Shown here piece by piece: positions 11,066 through 21,325 of a stretch of 64,000 nt of DNA. The position numbers and the translations under genes were made by a program. The notes under the pieces are model-generated. The model did not search any database. It was not told where the DNA came from and was given only the letters and a program-made list of their open reading frames with translations. How positions within the stretch are numbered: the stretch's first letter is position 1; each line of letters begins with the position of its first letter. Source of the stretch: a bacterium BMS3Abin14 (GTDB taxonomy: Bacteria; BMS3Abin14); contig BDTG01000041.1 in the NCBI GenBank assembly GCA_002897695.1, forward strand, positions 24,948-88,947. Direction: 5' to 3'.

Positions 11066-11171
11066 ACGGGAAGCCTACTTATAATCGTCTTGCCCGTCAT
11101 TGTCAATCCGGCAAAACCGCTTCAAACCCTTTTGCCCGGCGGGGATGCTATCAGCATAACTCCCCCGGAAC

Positions 11172-13595
11172 CTAGTGAGCCAGCATCGGGCCTGCCTGGT
11201 CCTGCAAACCTTCAGGGCCCCGTCCCCGCAAGGGCGCGATGGGCATCTCCTCAGTGCAGGGCAGAAGGGCAAGCTTGAGCACCTCGTCTACACTTTCCAC
11301 ATCATGTATGCTCAATCCCTTGAGAATCTCAGCAGGGACCTCAGTTAAATCTATCCGGTTCTCTTTGGGAATGATTACATCCGTTACACCGCCCCTATTG
11401 GCTGCGAGGAGTTTCTCTTTCAACCCGCCGATCTTCAGCACACGCCCGCGCAACGTGATTTCACCGGTCATGGCCAGGTTGTGCCTGACAGGTCTTCCCG
11501 TAAGGGCCGAGGCAAGGGATGTGGCGAGGGTGATCCCGGCGGAAGGACCGTCTTTGGGGATAGCCCCCTCCGGGACGTGGACGTGGATGTCCACCTTCTG
11601 GTAAAAGTCCCGGGGGATATCAAGTTCGCTGCCTTTGGAGCGAACATAACTGAGAGCAGCCCTGGCGGACTCCTGCATGACCTCCCCTAGCTTTCCCGTT
11701 AACGTGAGGTTTCCCTTGCCCTCCATGACGGTGACCTCGATCTGAAGCAGTTCGCCTCCGACCTCGGTCCAGGCCAGGCCGGTAGTCAGCCCGACCCTAT
11801 CCTTCTCCTCAATGAGACCATGATCATACTTGGGCACGCCCAGATATTTTTTCACCACATTGCTGTTTAAACTTATGCGTTTCGCCTGTTCTTTCCCCGC
11901 CTTGACAATGTCCCGCGCCACCTTGCGGAATACGGAAGCAATCTCCCGTTCAAGATTTCGGACACCGCTTTCCATCGTATAGTTCCGGATGATCGTTAAA
12001 AGACCGGCGTCCGTAAATCGTGCGTATTTCTCGGAAAGACCGTTTGCCTTAAGCTGTTTTTTTACCAGGAACTGTTTGGCGATGTTGAGTTTCTCCGGCT
12101 CCGTATAGCCCGCGATGCGGATAATCTCCATGCGGTCCCTGAGCGGGGCCGGAACAGGATCGAGGGCGTTTGCCGTGGTGATGAACATTACATGTGAAAG
12201 GTCGTAATCAACCTCGAGGTAGTGATCGGAAAAAGCGTTGTTCTGCTCCGGGTCCAGGACCTCCAGGAGAGCTGATGATGGATCCCCGCGGAAATCCATG
12301 CTCATTTTATCCACTTCATCGAGAAGGAACAGCGGGTTAACCGTCCCGGCGCGCTTCATGGACTGGACAATTCGGCCGGGGAGCGCTCCGATATAAGTCC
12401 TCCGGTGTCCCCGGATCTCTGCCTCATCCCTGACTCCACCGAGGGACAAACGGACAAAATTCCGGCCCATGGCGCGGGCGATGGACTTGGCCAGAGATGT
12501 CTTGCCAACTCCCGGAGGGCCCACGAAGCAGAGAATGGGCCCTTTCAGCTTGCCCACCAGCTGGTGAACAGCCAGATATTCCAGAATTCGCTCCTTTACC
12601 TTGTGCAGACCGTAATGATCCTCGTTTAGAATGCGCTCGGCCTCGGTAATATCCAGTTTGTCATCGGTCTTTGCCTTCCAAGGTATGGAGATCAGCCAGT
12701 CAATATAGTTGCGAACAACGGTGGCTTCGGCCGCCATTGGCGCCATCATCTTCAAACGGCGAAGTTCTTTAAGCGCCTTCTCATTGACCGATTCAGGCAT
12801 CTCGGCGGCCTTGATCTTCTCCTCAAGTTCCTGAACCTCGGCCTTGGCCTCGTCCTTTTCGCCCAGTTCCTTCTGGATGGCCCTCATCTGTTCGTTGAGA
12901 TAATATTCCTTCTGGGTCCTTTCCATCTGGCGCTTGACCCGGCCTCGTATCTTCCTTTCGATCTGGAGAATTTCGATCTCCGACTCCATTATCTGAAGTA
13001 TGCTTTCCAGGCGGTGCGGCACCTCGATGGTTTCAAGAAGGTCCTGTTTGTCCTCCAGTTTGACAAGGAGATGAGCGGCGATTGTATCGGCAAACTTCCC
13101 CGGGTCCTCAATCATATTGACGGTGGAAAGGACCTCCTGCGGAACCTTCTTGTTGAGCTTCGCGTACCGCTCAAACCGGTCGACAATACTTCTCATCAGA
13201 GCCTCGATCTCAGGGACCATGGGACAGAAATATTCCAGTTCCTCGAACTCGGAAGAAAAGTAATCCACCGTCTCCCTGAAATCGGTAAGACGGCATCTCT
13301 TCTGCCCTTCTACAAGGACCTTGACCGTCCCATCGGGCAGCTTGAGCATCTGAAGAATGGACGAAAGGGTCCCCACCTCGTGGATCTCGTCCGGCGCCGG
13401 CTCATCTATCTTTGGATCCTTCTGAGCCGACAGCAGGATGTTTTTATCCGCCTCCATCGCCACCTCCAGGGCACGGATAGATTTATCCCTGCCCACGAAA
13501 AGAGGGACGATCATGTGGGGAAATACAACTATGTCTCTAAGCGGCAAAACGGGCAGCGCCTTGTCGATAAAAACTTTTTGTGTTTTGTCAGCCAT
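11172..13595 (-). CDS. lon: ATP-dependent protease Lon
   Basis: Cytoplasmic AAA+ serine protease that degrades misfolded and regulatory proteins. The ATG at 13595 gives 807 residues, normal for Lon. GGAGTG lies 10 nt upstream; longer readings add a non-conserved leader. Domains in order: N-terminal LON substrate domain ([19 protein letters not shown]), coiled coil, AAA+ with Walker [14 protein letters not shown], and the S16 protease domain with catalytic Ser in [10 protein letters not shown] (about 683) and Lys in [12 protein letters not shown] (about 726). It is the last gene of tig-clpP-clpX-lon. Confidence 0.97.
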   Translation of the reverse strand: MADKTQKVFIDKALPVLPLRDIVVFPHMIVPLFVGRDKSIRALEVAMEADKNILLSAQKDPKIDEPAPDEIHEVGTLSSILQMLKLPDGTVKVLVEGQKRCRLTDFRETVDYFSSEFEELEYFCPMVPEIEALMRSIVDRFERYAKLNKKVPQEVLSTVNMIEDPGKFADTIAAHLLVKLEDKQDLLETIEVPHRLESILQIMESEIEILQIERKIRGRVKRQMERTQKEYYLNEQMRAIQKELGEKDEAKAEVQELEEKIKAAEMPESVNEKALKELRRLKMMAPMAAEATVVRNYIDWLISIPWKAKTDDKLDITEAERILNEDHYGLHKVKERILEYLAVHQLVGKLKGPILCFVGPPGVGKTSLAKSIARAMGRNFVRLSLGGVRDEAEIRGHRRTYIGALPGRIVQSMKRAGTVNPLFLLDEVDKMSMDFRGDPSSALLEVLDPEQNNAFSDHYLEVDYDLSHVMFITTANALDPVPAPLRDRMEIIRIAGYTEPEKLNIAKQFLVKKQLKANGLSEKYARFTDAGLLTIIRNYTMESGVRNLEREIASVFRKVARDIVKAGKEQAKRISLNSNVVKKYLGVPKYDHGLIEEKDRVGLTTGLAWTEVGGELLQIEVTVMEGKGNLTLTGKLGEVMQESARAALSYVRSKGSELDIPRDFYQKVDIHVHVPEGAIPKDGPSAGITLATSLASALTGRPVRHNLAMTGEITLRGRVLKIGGLKEKLLAANRGGVTDVIIPKENRIDLTEVPAEILKGLSIHDVESVDEVLKLALLPCTEEMPIAPLRGRGPEGLQDQAGPMLAH

Positions 13596-13685
13596 TTGCG
13601 AATCACACTCCATTCTATTTACACAGTTACCCCCAGCCTTAAAGGATGGTCCCCTCGAACAAGGGGACATCGGGCCGGGGGGAAT

Positions 13686-14954
13686 TTATGATACCTTTTT
13701 TTCCTCTTCCTCCTCGCCGGGACCCGAGTCGTAAAGAAGTATGGGATCCATGCTGGAAAGAACGACATCCTCGTTGACAATACACTCACGAACGTTAGGC
13801 TGCGAGGGAAGATCGTACATGATATTGAGCATCCGGTCCTCCAGAATGGCACGCAGGCCTCTGGCCCCGGATTTCCGGTCAATGGCCTCTTTCGCAACCG
13901 CGGAAAGAGCCCCTGCTGTAAATTTCAACGCTGTATTCTCAAATCCAAAGAATTTCTGGTATTGCTTGACCAGCGCGTTTTTCGGTTCAGTGAGTATGCT
14001 GACCAAGGCATCTTCATCCAGGTCGTGAAGGGTGGCCACAACCGGGATCCTGCCGACAAACTCCGGGATCATGCCGAAACGAATTAAATCCTCCGGCCGC
14101 ATTTGAGTGAGGATTTGACCAATATTTTTTTCTGTCCTGGTCTTGACCTCAGCCCCGAAACCAAGGCCCTTTTTCCCTATCCTCTGCTCGATCACCGACT
14201 CCAGCCCGACAAATGCTCCACCGCAGATGAAAAGAATATTCTCGGTATCGACCGCGATAAACTCCTGCTGAGGATGCTTACGTCCACCCTGGGGAGGCAC
14301 GTTTGCCAAAGTACCCTCAATAATTTTAAGGAGGGCCTGCTGAACTCCCTCGCCGGAAACATCCCTGGTAATGGATGGGTTGTCGCTCTTCCTTGCGACC
14401 TTGTCGATTTCATCAATGTAAACGATCCCCTTCTCCGCACGGCTCACGTCGTAATCGGCATTCTGCAGAAGCCTGAGGATAATATTTTCAACATCCTCGC
14501 CGACGTACCCCGCTTCAGTCAGTGTCGTCGCGTCAACGATGGCAAATGGAACGTTAAGAATCCTTGCCAGGGTCTGCGCAAGGAGGGTTTTCCCTGTTCC
14601 GGTCGGACCTATAAGAAAAATATTGCTTTTCTGAAGCTCAACATCATCACTGCTGGCTTCGATGCGTTTGTAATGATTATATACCGCCACGGAGAGCATC
14701 TTTTTGGCCCTTTTCTGACCTATCACATACTCGTCCAGAGCTTTTTTTATCTGTTCGGGCTTCAGCAGATCTTTTGAGATCCTTTCGCTTTCCTCGCGTT
14801 CCCACTCCTCCTCGATAATGTCGGTACACAGATCCACGCACTCGTTGCAAATATAGACCGTAGGGCCGGCGATCAGTTTACGGACCTCATCCTGTGTCTT
14901 ACCGCAGAAGGAACAGCGCAGTATCGAACTGTTCGTGCCCGTTTTTTCACTCAT
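13686..14954 (-). CDS. clpX: ClpX unfoldase subunit of ClpXP
   Basis: AAA+ unfoldase that feeds substrates into ClpP. The 422 residues include the N-terminal C4 zinc finger (CSFCGKTQ at residue 14, CNECVDLC), Walker [13 protein letters not shown], Walker [13 protein letters not shown], the [10 protein letters not shown] pore-loop region and [12 protein letters not shown] sensor 2. An acidic/basic tail (EEEEEKK) ends the protein. It lies 27 bp after clpP, with a 90-bp gap before lon. Confidence 0.97.
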   Translation of the reverse strand: MSEKTGTNSSILRCSFCGKTQDEVRKLIAGPTVYICNECVDLCTDIIEEEWEREESERISKDLLKPEQIKKALDEYVIGQKRAKKMLSVAVYNHYKRIEASSDDVELQKSNIFLIGPTGTGKTLLAQTLARILNVPFAIVDATTLTEAGYVGEDVENIILRLLQNADYDVSRAEKGIVYIDEIDKVARKSDNPSITRDVSGEGVQQALLKIIEGTLANVPPQGGRKHPQQEFIAVDTENILFICGGAFVGLESVIEQRIGKKGLGFGAEVKTRTEKNIGQILTQMRPEDLIRFGMIPEFVGRIPVVATLHDLDEDALVSILTEPKNALVKQYQKFFGFENTALKFTAGALSAVAKEAIDRKSGARGLRAILEDRMLNIMYDLPSQPNVRECIVNEDVVLSSMDPILLYDSGPGEEEEEKKVS

Positions 14955-14981
14955 GGTTTCTCCTTCGTGGCTTTAGACGCA

Positions 14982-15572
14982 CTATTCGGCAAGCCGTTGG
15001 GAAATCACTCTGTCAACCAGTCCATACTGTACAGCCTGTTCTCCTGACATGAAAAAATCACGGTCTGTATCCGCTTCAATAGTCTCAAGGGGCTGTCCGG
15101 TACTCTCGGCGAGAATACCGTTCAGCTCACCCTTGATGCGCAATATTTCCTTCGCATGTATGTCTATATCCGATGCCTGTCCCGAAAAACCGCCCATGGG
15201 CTGGTGGATCATAATCCTCGCGTGGGGCAGAGACAACCGCTTCCCCCTGGTGCCGGCAGAAAGGATAAGAGCGCCCATGCTCGCTGCCTGTCCGATGCAG
15301 ATCGTCTCAATCTCCGGTCTAATGTAACGCAGGGTATCGTAGATGGCAAGACCGGCCGACACGGACCCTCCGGGACTGTTGATATAGATGTGTATATCCT
15401 TGTCGGGCGCGTCAGCCTCCAGGAAGAGCAGCTGCGCGATGATCAGGTTTGAAACATTGTCATCGATGGTGGTGCCCAGGAAGATTATCCGATCTTTCAG
15501 GAGACGCGAATAGATATCGTAGGCCCTCTCTCCCCGGCCCGTTTGTTCGATTACCATCGGGATAAGGTTCAT
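14982..15572 (-). CDS. clpP: ATP-dependent Clp protease proteolytic subunit
   Basis: Barrel-forming serine peptidase of ClpXP. The ATG at 15572 has a perfect AGGAGG 9 nt upstream and gives the canonical start [19 protein letters not shown]; the product is 196 residues. The catalytic Ser lies in [11 protein letters not shown], His in [11 protein letters not shown], and the Asp follows in the [13 protein letters not shown] region. An earlier in-frame codon would overlap tig and is rejected. One base separates it from the tig stop. Confidence 0.97.
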   Translation of the reverse strand: MNLIPMVIEQTGRGERAYDIYSRLLKDRIIFLGTTIDDNVSNLIIAQLLFLEADAPDKDIHIYINSPGGSVSAGLAIYDTLRYIRPEIETICIGQAASMGALILSAGTRGKRLSLPHARIMIHQPMGGFSGQASDIDIHAKEILRIKGELNGILAESTGQPLETIEADTDRDFFMSGEQAVQYGLVDRVISQRLAE

Positions 15573-15573
15573 G

Positions 15574-16890
15574 TCAATTATCCTCCTGCCCGTTTTCATC
15601 CTTTACCTCGACCTCTGTGATGGAGGCGTTTTCCAGGATGTGGTTAAAGACCTTGTCACGCAGGATACCGAAGGTGATCTCATTAATGGTGCCGTCGGAT
15701 GAATACTCCTCCCTGAGATCCTCGTAACGTTTACCCGCCTGGGCCGCAGCACGTCTGATTATGGCGTCAACCTCCGCGTCCCTGGTCTCGAACTTTTCCC
15801 TGTCTGCAATTTCGCTGACGATATACATGAGACGGCCGTGTTCTGTGGCCGTTTTTTTGAGTTCATCCTCGTTGACCAGGATAAGTTCCTTGATCTTCTC
15901 GCCGGGAACACCCGCCCGAGTCAGTTTTTCACCGTAATCCTGGACGAGGAACCTCAACTCCTTGTCCACCAGAGAGGGGGGTACCTCAAACACGTTGGTA
16001 TCAACCAGGTTGCGCGTCAGGTTTGAGCGCAGACCGCGCTCGGAATCGGCCTCCCTGGCTTTTTCCATGTCCTCGCGAACGGCCTTCTTCAATTCATCGA
16101 CCGTTTTGTACTCACCCACGGTGGAGGCAAATTCGTCGTCAAGATCGGGGATGTCCAGCATCTCGATCGTCTTTATGTTTACCGAAAAGTGAATTGTATG
16201 TCCTGCCAGGTCCCTGTTGGCAAAATCGTCGGAGAAGGGAAGGTCGAACTCTTTTACCTCGCCTGCCTTCATGCCAACGATCTGCTCTTCAAAACCGGGC
16301 ACCAGTTCAGTTTTGCCTATCCGGATACCGTAGTCCTTGACGTCCATCCCCTCTACGGGCTCACCCTCTTTTGTCCCGGAGAAATCAACCCTGGCCAGGT
16401 CTCCGCTGCGAAGCGCCCTGTCCTCTTCAACCGGGACGGCCTCGGCCCGTTGTTCCCTGAAAGAATCCAGAAAACCGGTTACATCCTCATCCTTGACCCG
16501 GGATATGGGTTTCTCCAGTTCAAGTCCCCTGTAATCAACAAGTTCGAAGGATGGGGACAGTTCAACTATGGCCTCGAACCCCAGGGGATTGTCGTCATCG
16601 CTCTTAACGTCGGTAAGATATGGACTGCCGAAAGGGATCAGATTATTTTCATCCAGCGCCTTTCGGGTAGCGACGGATACCAATGATTTTATGGCGTCAT
16701 CCTTCGCCTCGGCGCCATAGATTTTACGAACCATCTCAAGGGGTGCCTTGCCCTTGCGAAACCCCTTCAGCGTGGCTCCGGCCCTGATATGGAGGAGGGC
16801 CTTGTCGATCTCCTCCTTAACCGTATCCCATGGTATCTCTACACTCAGTTTTCTCTCCACATCGCTTGTTTTCTCAATGTTGATCTTCAT
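15574..16890 (-). CDS. tig: Trigger factor
   Basis: Ribosome-bound chaperone and peptidyl-prolyl isomerase, here 438 residues. The ATG at 16890 has GAGAGGAG upstream. The N-terminal ribosome-binding domain has the signature [14 protein letters not shown]. The central FKBP domain starts near residue 150 ([11 protein letters not shown]) and a helical C-terminal chaperone domain follows. First gene of tig-clpP-clpX-lon, so the operon promoter should lie in 16891-16941, between it and the upstream tRNA-Leu. Confidence 0.96.
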   Translation of the reverse strand: MKINIEKTSDVERKLSVEIPWDTVKEEIDKALLHIRAGATLKGFRKGKAPLEMVRKIYGAEAKDDAIKSLVSVATRKALDENNLIPFGSPYLTDVKSDDDNPLGFEAIVELSPSFELVDYRGLELEKPISRVKDEDVTGFLDSFREQRAEAVPVEEDRALRSGDLARVDFSGTKEGEPVEGMDVKDYGIRIGKTELVPGFEEQIVGMKAGEVKEFDLPFSDDFANRDLAGHTIHFSVNIKTIEMLDIPDLDDEFASTVGEYKTVDELKKAVREDMEKAREADSERGLRSNLTRNLVDTNVFEVPPSLVDKELRFLVQDYGEKLTRAGVPGEKIKELILVNEDELKKTATEHGRLMYIVSEIADREKFETRDAEVDAIIRRAAAQAGKRYEDLREEYSSDGTINEITFGILRDKVFNHILENASITEVEVKDENGQEDN

Positions 16891-16941
16891 GAAAAAATTT
16901 GCTCCTCTCAAAAATACGGTAAATAAAATTAGTCTCCGGCG

Positions 16942-17026
16942 TGGTGCGAGAAGGGGGACTCGAACCCCCACACCGTAAGGTACTGGGTCCTAAACCCAGC
17001 GCGTCTGCCGGTTCCGCCATTCTCGC
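16942..17026 (-). tRNA. tRNA-Leu (anticodon TAG)
   Basis: An 85-nt class II tRNA with a long variable arm (TACCTTACGGT). The acceptor GCGAGAA pairs with TTCTCGC, the anticodon arm is CTGGG-TTTAGGA-CCCAG, the T arm contains GGTTCGAGTCC, and CCA is encoded. It lies just upstream of tig on the same strand. Confidence 0.96.
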
Positions 17027-17037
17027 AGTTAACCAGT

Positions 17038-17058
17038 GTCCAAGGTCCAACGTCCAAT
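17038..17058. repeat. Heptamer array, three GTCCAAN units
   Basis: GTCCAAG, GTCCAAC and GTCCAAT follow one another directly. The reverse complement is NTTGGAC, the same unit as the array at 33943-33969 and close to the CTGGACT array at 32030-32070. Confidence 0.7.
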
Positions 17059-17103
17059 ATTGTCGCCGTTTCGGCGGCTGGATAAAAATGGTTTCTAACA
17101 GGA

Positions 17104-17932
17104 TTACAAGTTTTTTGGAAGAGGGTTCGTGTCTTTCCGCCCTGCATGGAGGGGGGGCCTTTCCCCCGCGAAGTGGCAGGCCGCCATATGTCCCGTCGCC
17201 AATTCACGAAGATCGGGCTGGGTACATCACCGCAACGCGATTGCTGATATGCTCCACTACGCTCAGATCATGGGAAATAAAGAGGTAGGTCAGGCCAAAC
17301 TCCTCCTGTAGGTCCTGAAGGAGATTTATCACCTGGGCCTGGATGGAAACATCCAGGGCGGACACGGCCTCGTCACAGACGATGAGGCTCGGGTTAAGGG
17401 CCAGCGCCCTGGCAATTCCTATGCGCTGCCTCTGCCCTCCCGAGAACTGGTGAGGATACCTTCTCATATGTTCTTTCTTCAATCCGACGTATTCGAGAAG
17501 TTCCTGAACCCTGGCGTTACGTTCAGACCGGGTCGACATTCCGTGCACCAGGAGAGGCTCTCCGACAATGTGGGACACGTTCTTCCGGGGGTTTAGGGAT
17601 GAAAATGGATCCTGAAAAATGATCTGTACTTCCTTGCGCAACGCTCGCATACGGGCCTTGTCAAAAGCGAGGATATTCTCTCCCCTGTAGAGCACCTCGC
17701 CGGCGGTTGGATCGAGAAGCCTCAGGAGAAGAAAGCCCAGAGTGGATTTTCCGCATCCCGATTCTCCCACCAGTCCCATGGTCTGCCTCTCGGGGATTGT
17801 GAGGCTGACCCCGTCCACAGCCTTCACGGATGCAACCTCACGAAGCAGGGCGCCTCCTTTTACAGGAAAATACTTCACCAGATCCCTGATCTCCACCAGA
17901 GGGATCTCTCTGCCTCCTGGATCTTCAGCCAT
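17104..17932 (-). pseudogene. oppF: Peptide ABC transporter ATPase OppF/DppF, internal deletion and frameshift
   Basis: The first 240 or so codons are well preserved: Walker [13 protein letters not shown]-loop [13 protein letters not shown], signature [15 protein letters not shown], Walker B and H-loop [13 protein letters not shown]. The frame then reads [10 protein letters not shown] and stops at 17204. In the +1 frame the sequence just after VAVMY reads [20 protein letters not shown] and stops at 17106-17104. That matches the usual C-terminal tail of Opp/Dpp ATPases. The 60-70 residues normally between these blocks are gone, so an internal deletion with a frameshift lies near 17217-17224. 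The start at 17932 overlaps oppD by 8 bp. Nucleotide-binding residues remain, but the solute-specificity tail is lost. Confidence 0.85.
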
Positions 17933-18745
17933 ATTTATGACAGCTAACGGTGTGCCCTGGTGCAACCTCGACCTCCGGGGCCTTTTCATGGAGACATTCG
18001 TCCATGGCATCCGGACAGCGTTCACAATAGTTGCAGCCGTCCGGCAGGGAGAAAAGCGAACAGACCGTACCGCCGATGGTGGTAAGCCTCCTGCTTTTCC
18101 GAGAATTCAGTACGGGCATGGAGTTTAACAGCCCGACGGTATATGGATGTCGCGGATCATGAAAAAGATCCTCCACCCTGGCCATCTCCACCACCCTGCC
18201 GCAGTACAGCACCACGACCCTCTGTGCCATCTCGGCAATAACCCCCAGGTCGTGGGTAATAAACAGGATTGAAGCGTTGGTTTCCTCCTTGAGCCTGTTC
18301 ATCAGGTCAAGGATCTGAGCCTGGATGGTCACATCAAGAGCTGTGGTCGGCTCGTCGGCTATCATCAACCTCAGATTGCAGGCGAGGGCCATGGCAATCA
18401 TCACCCGCTGCCGCATTCCACCACTCATCTGGTGGGGGTGGTCGTCGATGCGATCTTCGGGAGCCGGTATACCCACGAGACGAAACGCCTCTATAACCTT
18501 CTCCCTTGTCTGCTTCCGCGAAAGTCTATGGTGGTGCTGTATGACCTCGGCGACCTGATTACCCACGGTGTATACCGGGTTCAACGATGTCATCGGCTCC
18601 TGAAAGATTATGGAAATCCGGTTTCCGCGGATTTTTCTCATGCGCGATTCAGGCGCCTTTAACAGGTCCTCTCCCTCAAAGAGGATCTCACCGCCGGCGA
18701 TCCTTCCGGGAGGGGATGGGATCAGCCCCATAATGGCGGCGGCCG
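17925..18745 (-). pseudogene. oppD: Peptide ABC transporter ATPase OppD/DppD lacking its N-terminus and Walker A
   Basis: Recognisable OppD begins abruptly at [18 protein letters not shown] and then runs to a normal C-terminus ([12 protein letters not shown]). Q-loop [11 protein letters not shown], signature [15 protein letters not shown], Walker [13 protein letters not shown] and the Cys-rich [14 protein letters not shown] tail are intact. The first 50-60 residues, including the ATP-binding GESGCGKS loop, are missing. The codons before AIMGLI are out-of-frame remains of oppC. The protein cannot bind ATP normally, so this is a pseudogene although a 287-codon frame is open. Confidence 0.88.
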
Positions 18746-19174
18746 TCACCCAACAGGTTGAAGCCCAGAACCCCCAGGAATATGGCAATGCCGGGTAAAG
18801 CCATTACCCACCAGGCCCGGAGGATCAGGGAACGCCCCGAACAGAACAGCGATCCCTACACTGACGACTCCGACCATGAGGGAAACCCTGGCCCCGAATA
18901 TAATTCTGGACAGGATGTCCCTGCCCAGGTCATCCGTCCCCAGCAGGTTTTCGGAACTCCCTCCCTGTTGCCATATCGGAGGCTTCAGCTGATCGTAAAG
19001 GGAATTTTCAATGGGATCGTGGGGACTGAGAACCGGGGCAAACAGGGCGGCAAGGACAAACAGGGTGATCAACACCAGACCGAGCACACCGGTCCTGTTC
19101 TTCAGCAGCTTTTCAAGCTGGTCGAAAAACGGGTGTCTGTTTTCCGGATCCGTAAATCTCGTGATCAAGCCCAT
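18736..19174 (-). pseudogene. oppC: Peptide ABC transporter permease OppC/DppC, internal deletion
   Basis: The N-terminal part is normal: TM1 GVLGLVLITLFVLAALFAPV, then LLGTDDLGRDILSRIIFGAR and VSLMVGVVSVGIAVLFG. After about 18838 the frame breaks. In another frame the gene's far C-terminus follows at once ([26 protein letters not shown]), and then oppD begins. About 140 residues with most membrane helices and the EAA loop are missing, as are the last residues of oppC. Two deletion points (about 18830-18840 and 18736-18745) therefore flank a short C-terminal island. Confidence 0.87.
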
Positions 19175-19204
19175 AACGATTATAAACTTCCTTTTCTAAC
19201 CATC

Positions 19205-19367
19205 ATCTGTTGATGGACTCGCAAAAAGTCCATTCGTGGCTTTTTGCTCAACGGAAAGCGGAAAATGTCATTTTCACTTTCCTTACAAATCAACGACTTG
19301 CGCTGCAAGTCATCGATTTGGGCGCCCTTAAACGGGCGCGTTGATGACTTTTTGCGAAGTCATCAAC
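19205..19367. repeat. Dispersed structured repeat, copy A (oppB-oppC gap)
   Basis: This full-length-looking copy contains GCAAAAAGTCCATT, GGCTTTTTGCTCAACGGAAA and TTTTCACTTTCCT, shared with copy B at 53851-54039. It ends in two hairpins: GCGCCC/GGGCGC (19322-19339) and GTTGATGACTT/AAGTCATCAAC (19340-19367). The last hairpin overlaps the oppB stop codon. Confidence 0.8.
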
Positions 19368-19714
19368 TGTTGCTGATTCGCGGGTTGATGACAGCGTACA
19401 GAATGTCAACGATGAGATTGACCATCACGAAGGTGGCGGCCACGATCATGGTGCCCCCCTGGATAACCATGTAGTCCCTCTTGACGACCCCCTCGAACAG
19501 CCACTTCCCTACCCCCCCGCCAGGCGAAGACGGTCTCGGTCAGTATCGCCCCACCCAAAAGGATGCCGAATTGAAGACCGATTACTGTTATCACCGGGAT
19601 GAGACCGTTACGGAGGGCGTGTTTGAACACGACCCTGGTTCGGCTCAATCCCTTGGCCTTGGCCGTTCTGATATAGTCCTGGCGCAGGACCTCCAGCATG
19701 GAGGATCGAGTCAT
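19363..19714 (-). pseudogene. oppB: Peptide ABC transporter permease OppB/DppB, C-terminal remnant with frameshift
   Basis: Only the last third of oppB remains. It starts at [20 protein letters not shown] (the EAA-loop region), continues through [19 protein letters not shown] and LTETVFAW, and then loses frame in a run of seven G (19512-19518 on the complement). Removing one G restores [20 protein letters not shown] and an ending NPRISNS then TGA. The N-terminal two thirds are replaced by a transposase remnant. The single-base frameshift could be a sequencing or assembly error; the truncation cannot be explained that way so easily. Confidence 0.87.
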
Positions 19715-19715
19715 C

Positions 19716-20890
19716 TGCCTGAAGCGGCGTTTGCCCTGGCCGAACTTGCCTTCAATTGGAATCCGGTCAAGTTCATCCTGGCGCTGTTGGAGTTTTCTGT
19801 CCAGCATGTCTTGCGTGTTCTCGGGGGTGTTCTCGGGGGTTTTCTTCGGAGGACGCCCCAATGGTGGCCCGGACATCCTGATACTCCCCTGTTTCTTGCA
19901 GTATCTACGGTTGTCACGTGTTCGATAAATAGCATCGCAATGCACCGATTCCGGATAGCAGCCAAAGCGTTGTTTGTAAGTCTCGATCTGTTCAATCAGA
20001 TCACCGGACTCGTTAAAAGGATTCCAGTCAAGACGATCCAGGAACACGAAACCATTAACCAGACTGGCTGACAGTTTGGCACCGAATTCCGTCGGCGCGG
20101 ACGCTTTGCCGCGAACAATCGGACGGACATGTGGTTGGCTGATGCTGACAATCCGACCGCTGATCCGATGGCAGCAATTCTCATACATCCACTGTTGTTG
20201 GCGATAAAGTTCGTGGATCACCAGCAAGCTCTTGTATTGACGACGGTCAAGCAGGGTGAGTGACGTCTGTTCGGCAAGTTGTGCAATGGTGTTGAGATTG
20301 CGCCTGAGAAAGCGCAACTGTTGCCCCAGAACCTTACGGATCTGCCGCGCTGAATGCTTGCGGCTTTTGCTGTACTTCAAAAACAGACGACGAGCTTTTT
20401 GTCGATAGGTGCGCGGCTTCTGTTTGCCCGGCACGGACAAGGGCTTCGTTGACCTGGTTGAGTTGCTCCAGGCTGAAGCGATGGCGAAAATACACGAACA
20501 TTGGCGAGTCGAACGGTGCTTCATCGCGGAATTCGTGGAACCCGAGAAAGTATTGCAGATACGGGTTCTCACGAATCTGCTCCACCGCTTCTTCATCACT
20601 AACACCAAGGCGCTCTTTGATGATCAGGGCACCGAGAGCAACACGGGCAGGCTTGGCCGGAGCACCTTGACCGCTTTGAGAAAACTGTTTTTCGTAGAAC
20701 GCCTCGGCGGTATCCCAAGGGACCATACGCGCCAGGATAACCCAGCGGTTATCGCTTCTGAGCTTGCCACCGAAAGGAAGGTAGAAGTCTTCAAAAGCCA
20801 ATTGATTATCGGGTGTTGTTCGATACATTTGTGACCGCCATGTGCAAGGGTTTTAAGGCTAACCAACTATTTTTCTTGCACATATTAGCA
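19716..20890 (-). mobile_element. IS5/IS1182-like insertion sequence remnant
   Basis: The element consists of a transposase truncated at its C-terminus and some upstream sequence. The downstream IS end is absent: transposase codons run straight into oppB. Upstream of the transposase start a 9-bp inverted repeat (ATGTGCAAG at 20840-20848, CTTGCACAT at 20875-20883) could belong to the IS terminus. Without the second end I cannot define terminal repeats or a target duplication. Confidence 0.75.
19722..20828 (-). pseudogene. IS5/IS1182-family transposase, frameshifted and truncated
   Basis: The N-terminal frame begins YRTTPDNQLAFEDFYLPFGG, the DUF772-type start, and includes [20 protein letters not shown] and [13 protein letters not shown]. 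At about 20430 the reading changes by +1. The second frame carries [20 protein letters not shown] and the DDE core region ([20 protein letters not shown], then [20 protein letters not shown]). It ends at [11 protein letters not shown], about 90 residues short of a full transposase. An oppB segment follows without a stop. The frameshift plus the missing end make it inactive. Confidence 0.85.
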
Positions 20891-20944
20891 TGCAAACGCG
20901 GGGTTTGTCTAGTGTTTTCAGTAGGTTACGTATTTTTCAGCAAG

Positions 20945-21325
20945 CCCTACGTATGCCGGATCATTAAGGCGGACCCTACATTGCGTGCCACAAAAGTGAT
21001 CATCGTTACCGGAGACGACAGCGCTGCGACCCGGGAGCTTTATAAGGGATTGGGATGTGGCGCTGTTCTTAATAAACCCTTTACCAAAAGCGATATCAAT
21101 TCAACTGTGGGAAAAGTCCTCGGTGTCGGCACCAGACAGATTCACAGGGTCAACACTGTAATACCATGTCTCGTACGAATTGGGCCGGGAGGATATGACT
21201 GTCGAATCCTGAACATATCCGCTTCGGGAATGTATATTGAAATTGATTTTTTGCCTGAGCCGGGCCGGAATTTTGAAGTCGAGTTCATTGTTGACTATAT
21301 TGAAAATATCTCGCCTGACAGTTGA
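20945..21325 (+). pseudogene. Response-regulator receiver / PilZ protein fragment
   Basis: The fragment starts in the middle of a receiver domain: YVCRIIKADPTLRATKVIIV, TGDDSAATRELYKGLG, then the conserved Lys region AVLNKPFTKSDINS. A partial PilZ domain follows (RVNTVIPCLVRIG, YDCRILNISASGMYIEID). The phospho-acceptor half of the receiver is missing because IS sequence abuts it on the left. The end ISPDS looks short for PilZ. The intact gene would have been a c-di-GMP-binding or PilZ-output regulator. It marks the other edge of the deletion carrying the IS. Confidence 0.78.

Noticed and set aside
17925-18788. Intact OppD ATPase of 287 residues
   Set aside because: The first codons are out-of-frame oppC and the Walker A loop is absent, so it cannot be a working ATPase.
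19406-20608. A 400-residue transposase-OppB fusion as a real protein
   Set aside because: It lacks the transposase N-terminus, which is in another frame, and ends in a frameshifted OppB. It is a chance open frame across a deletion join.
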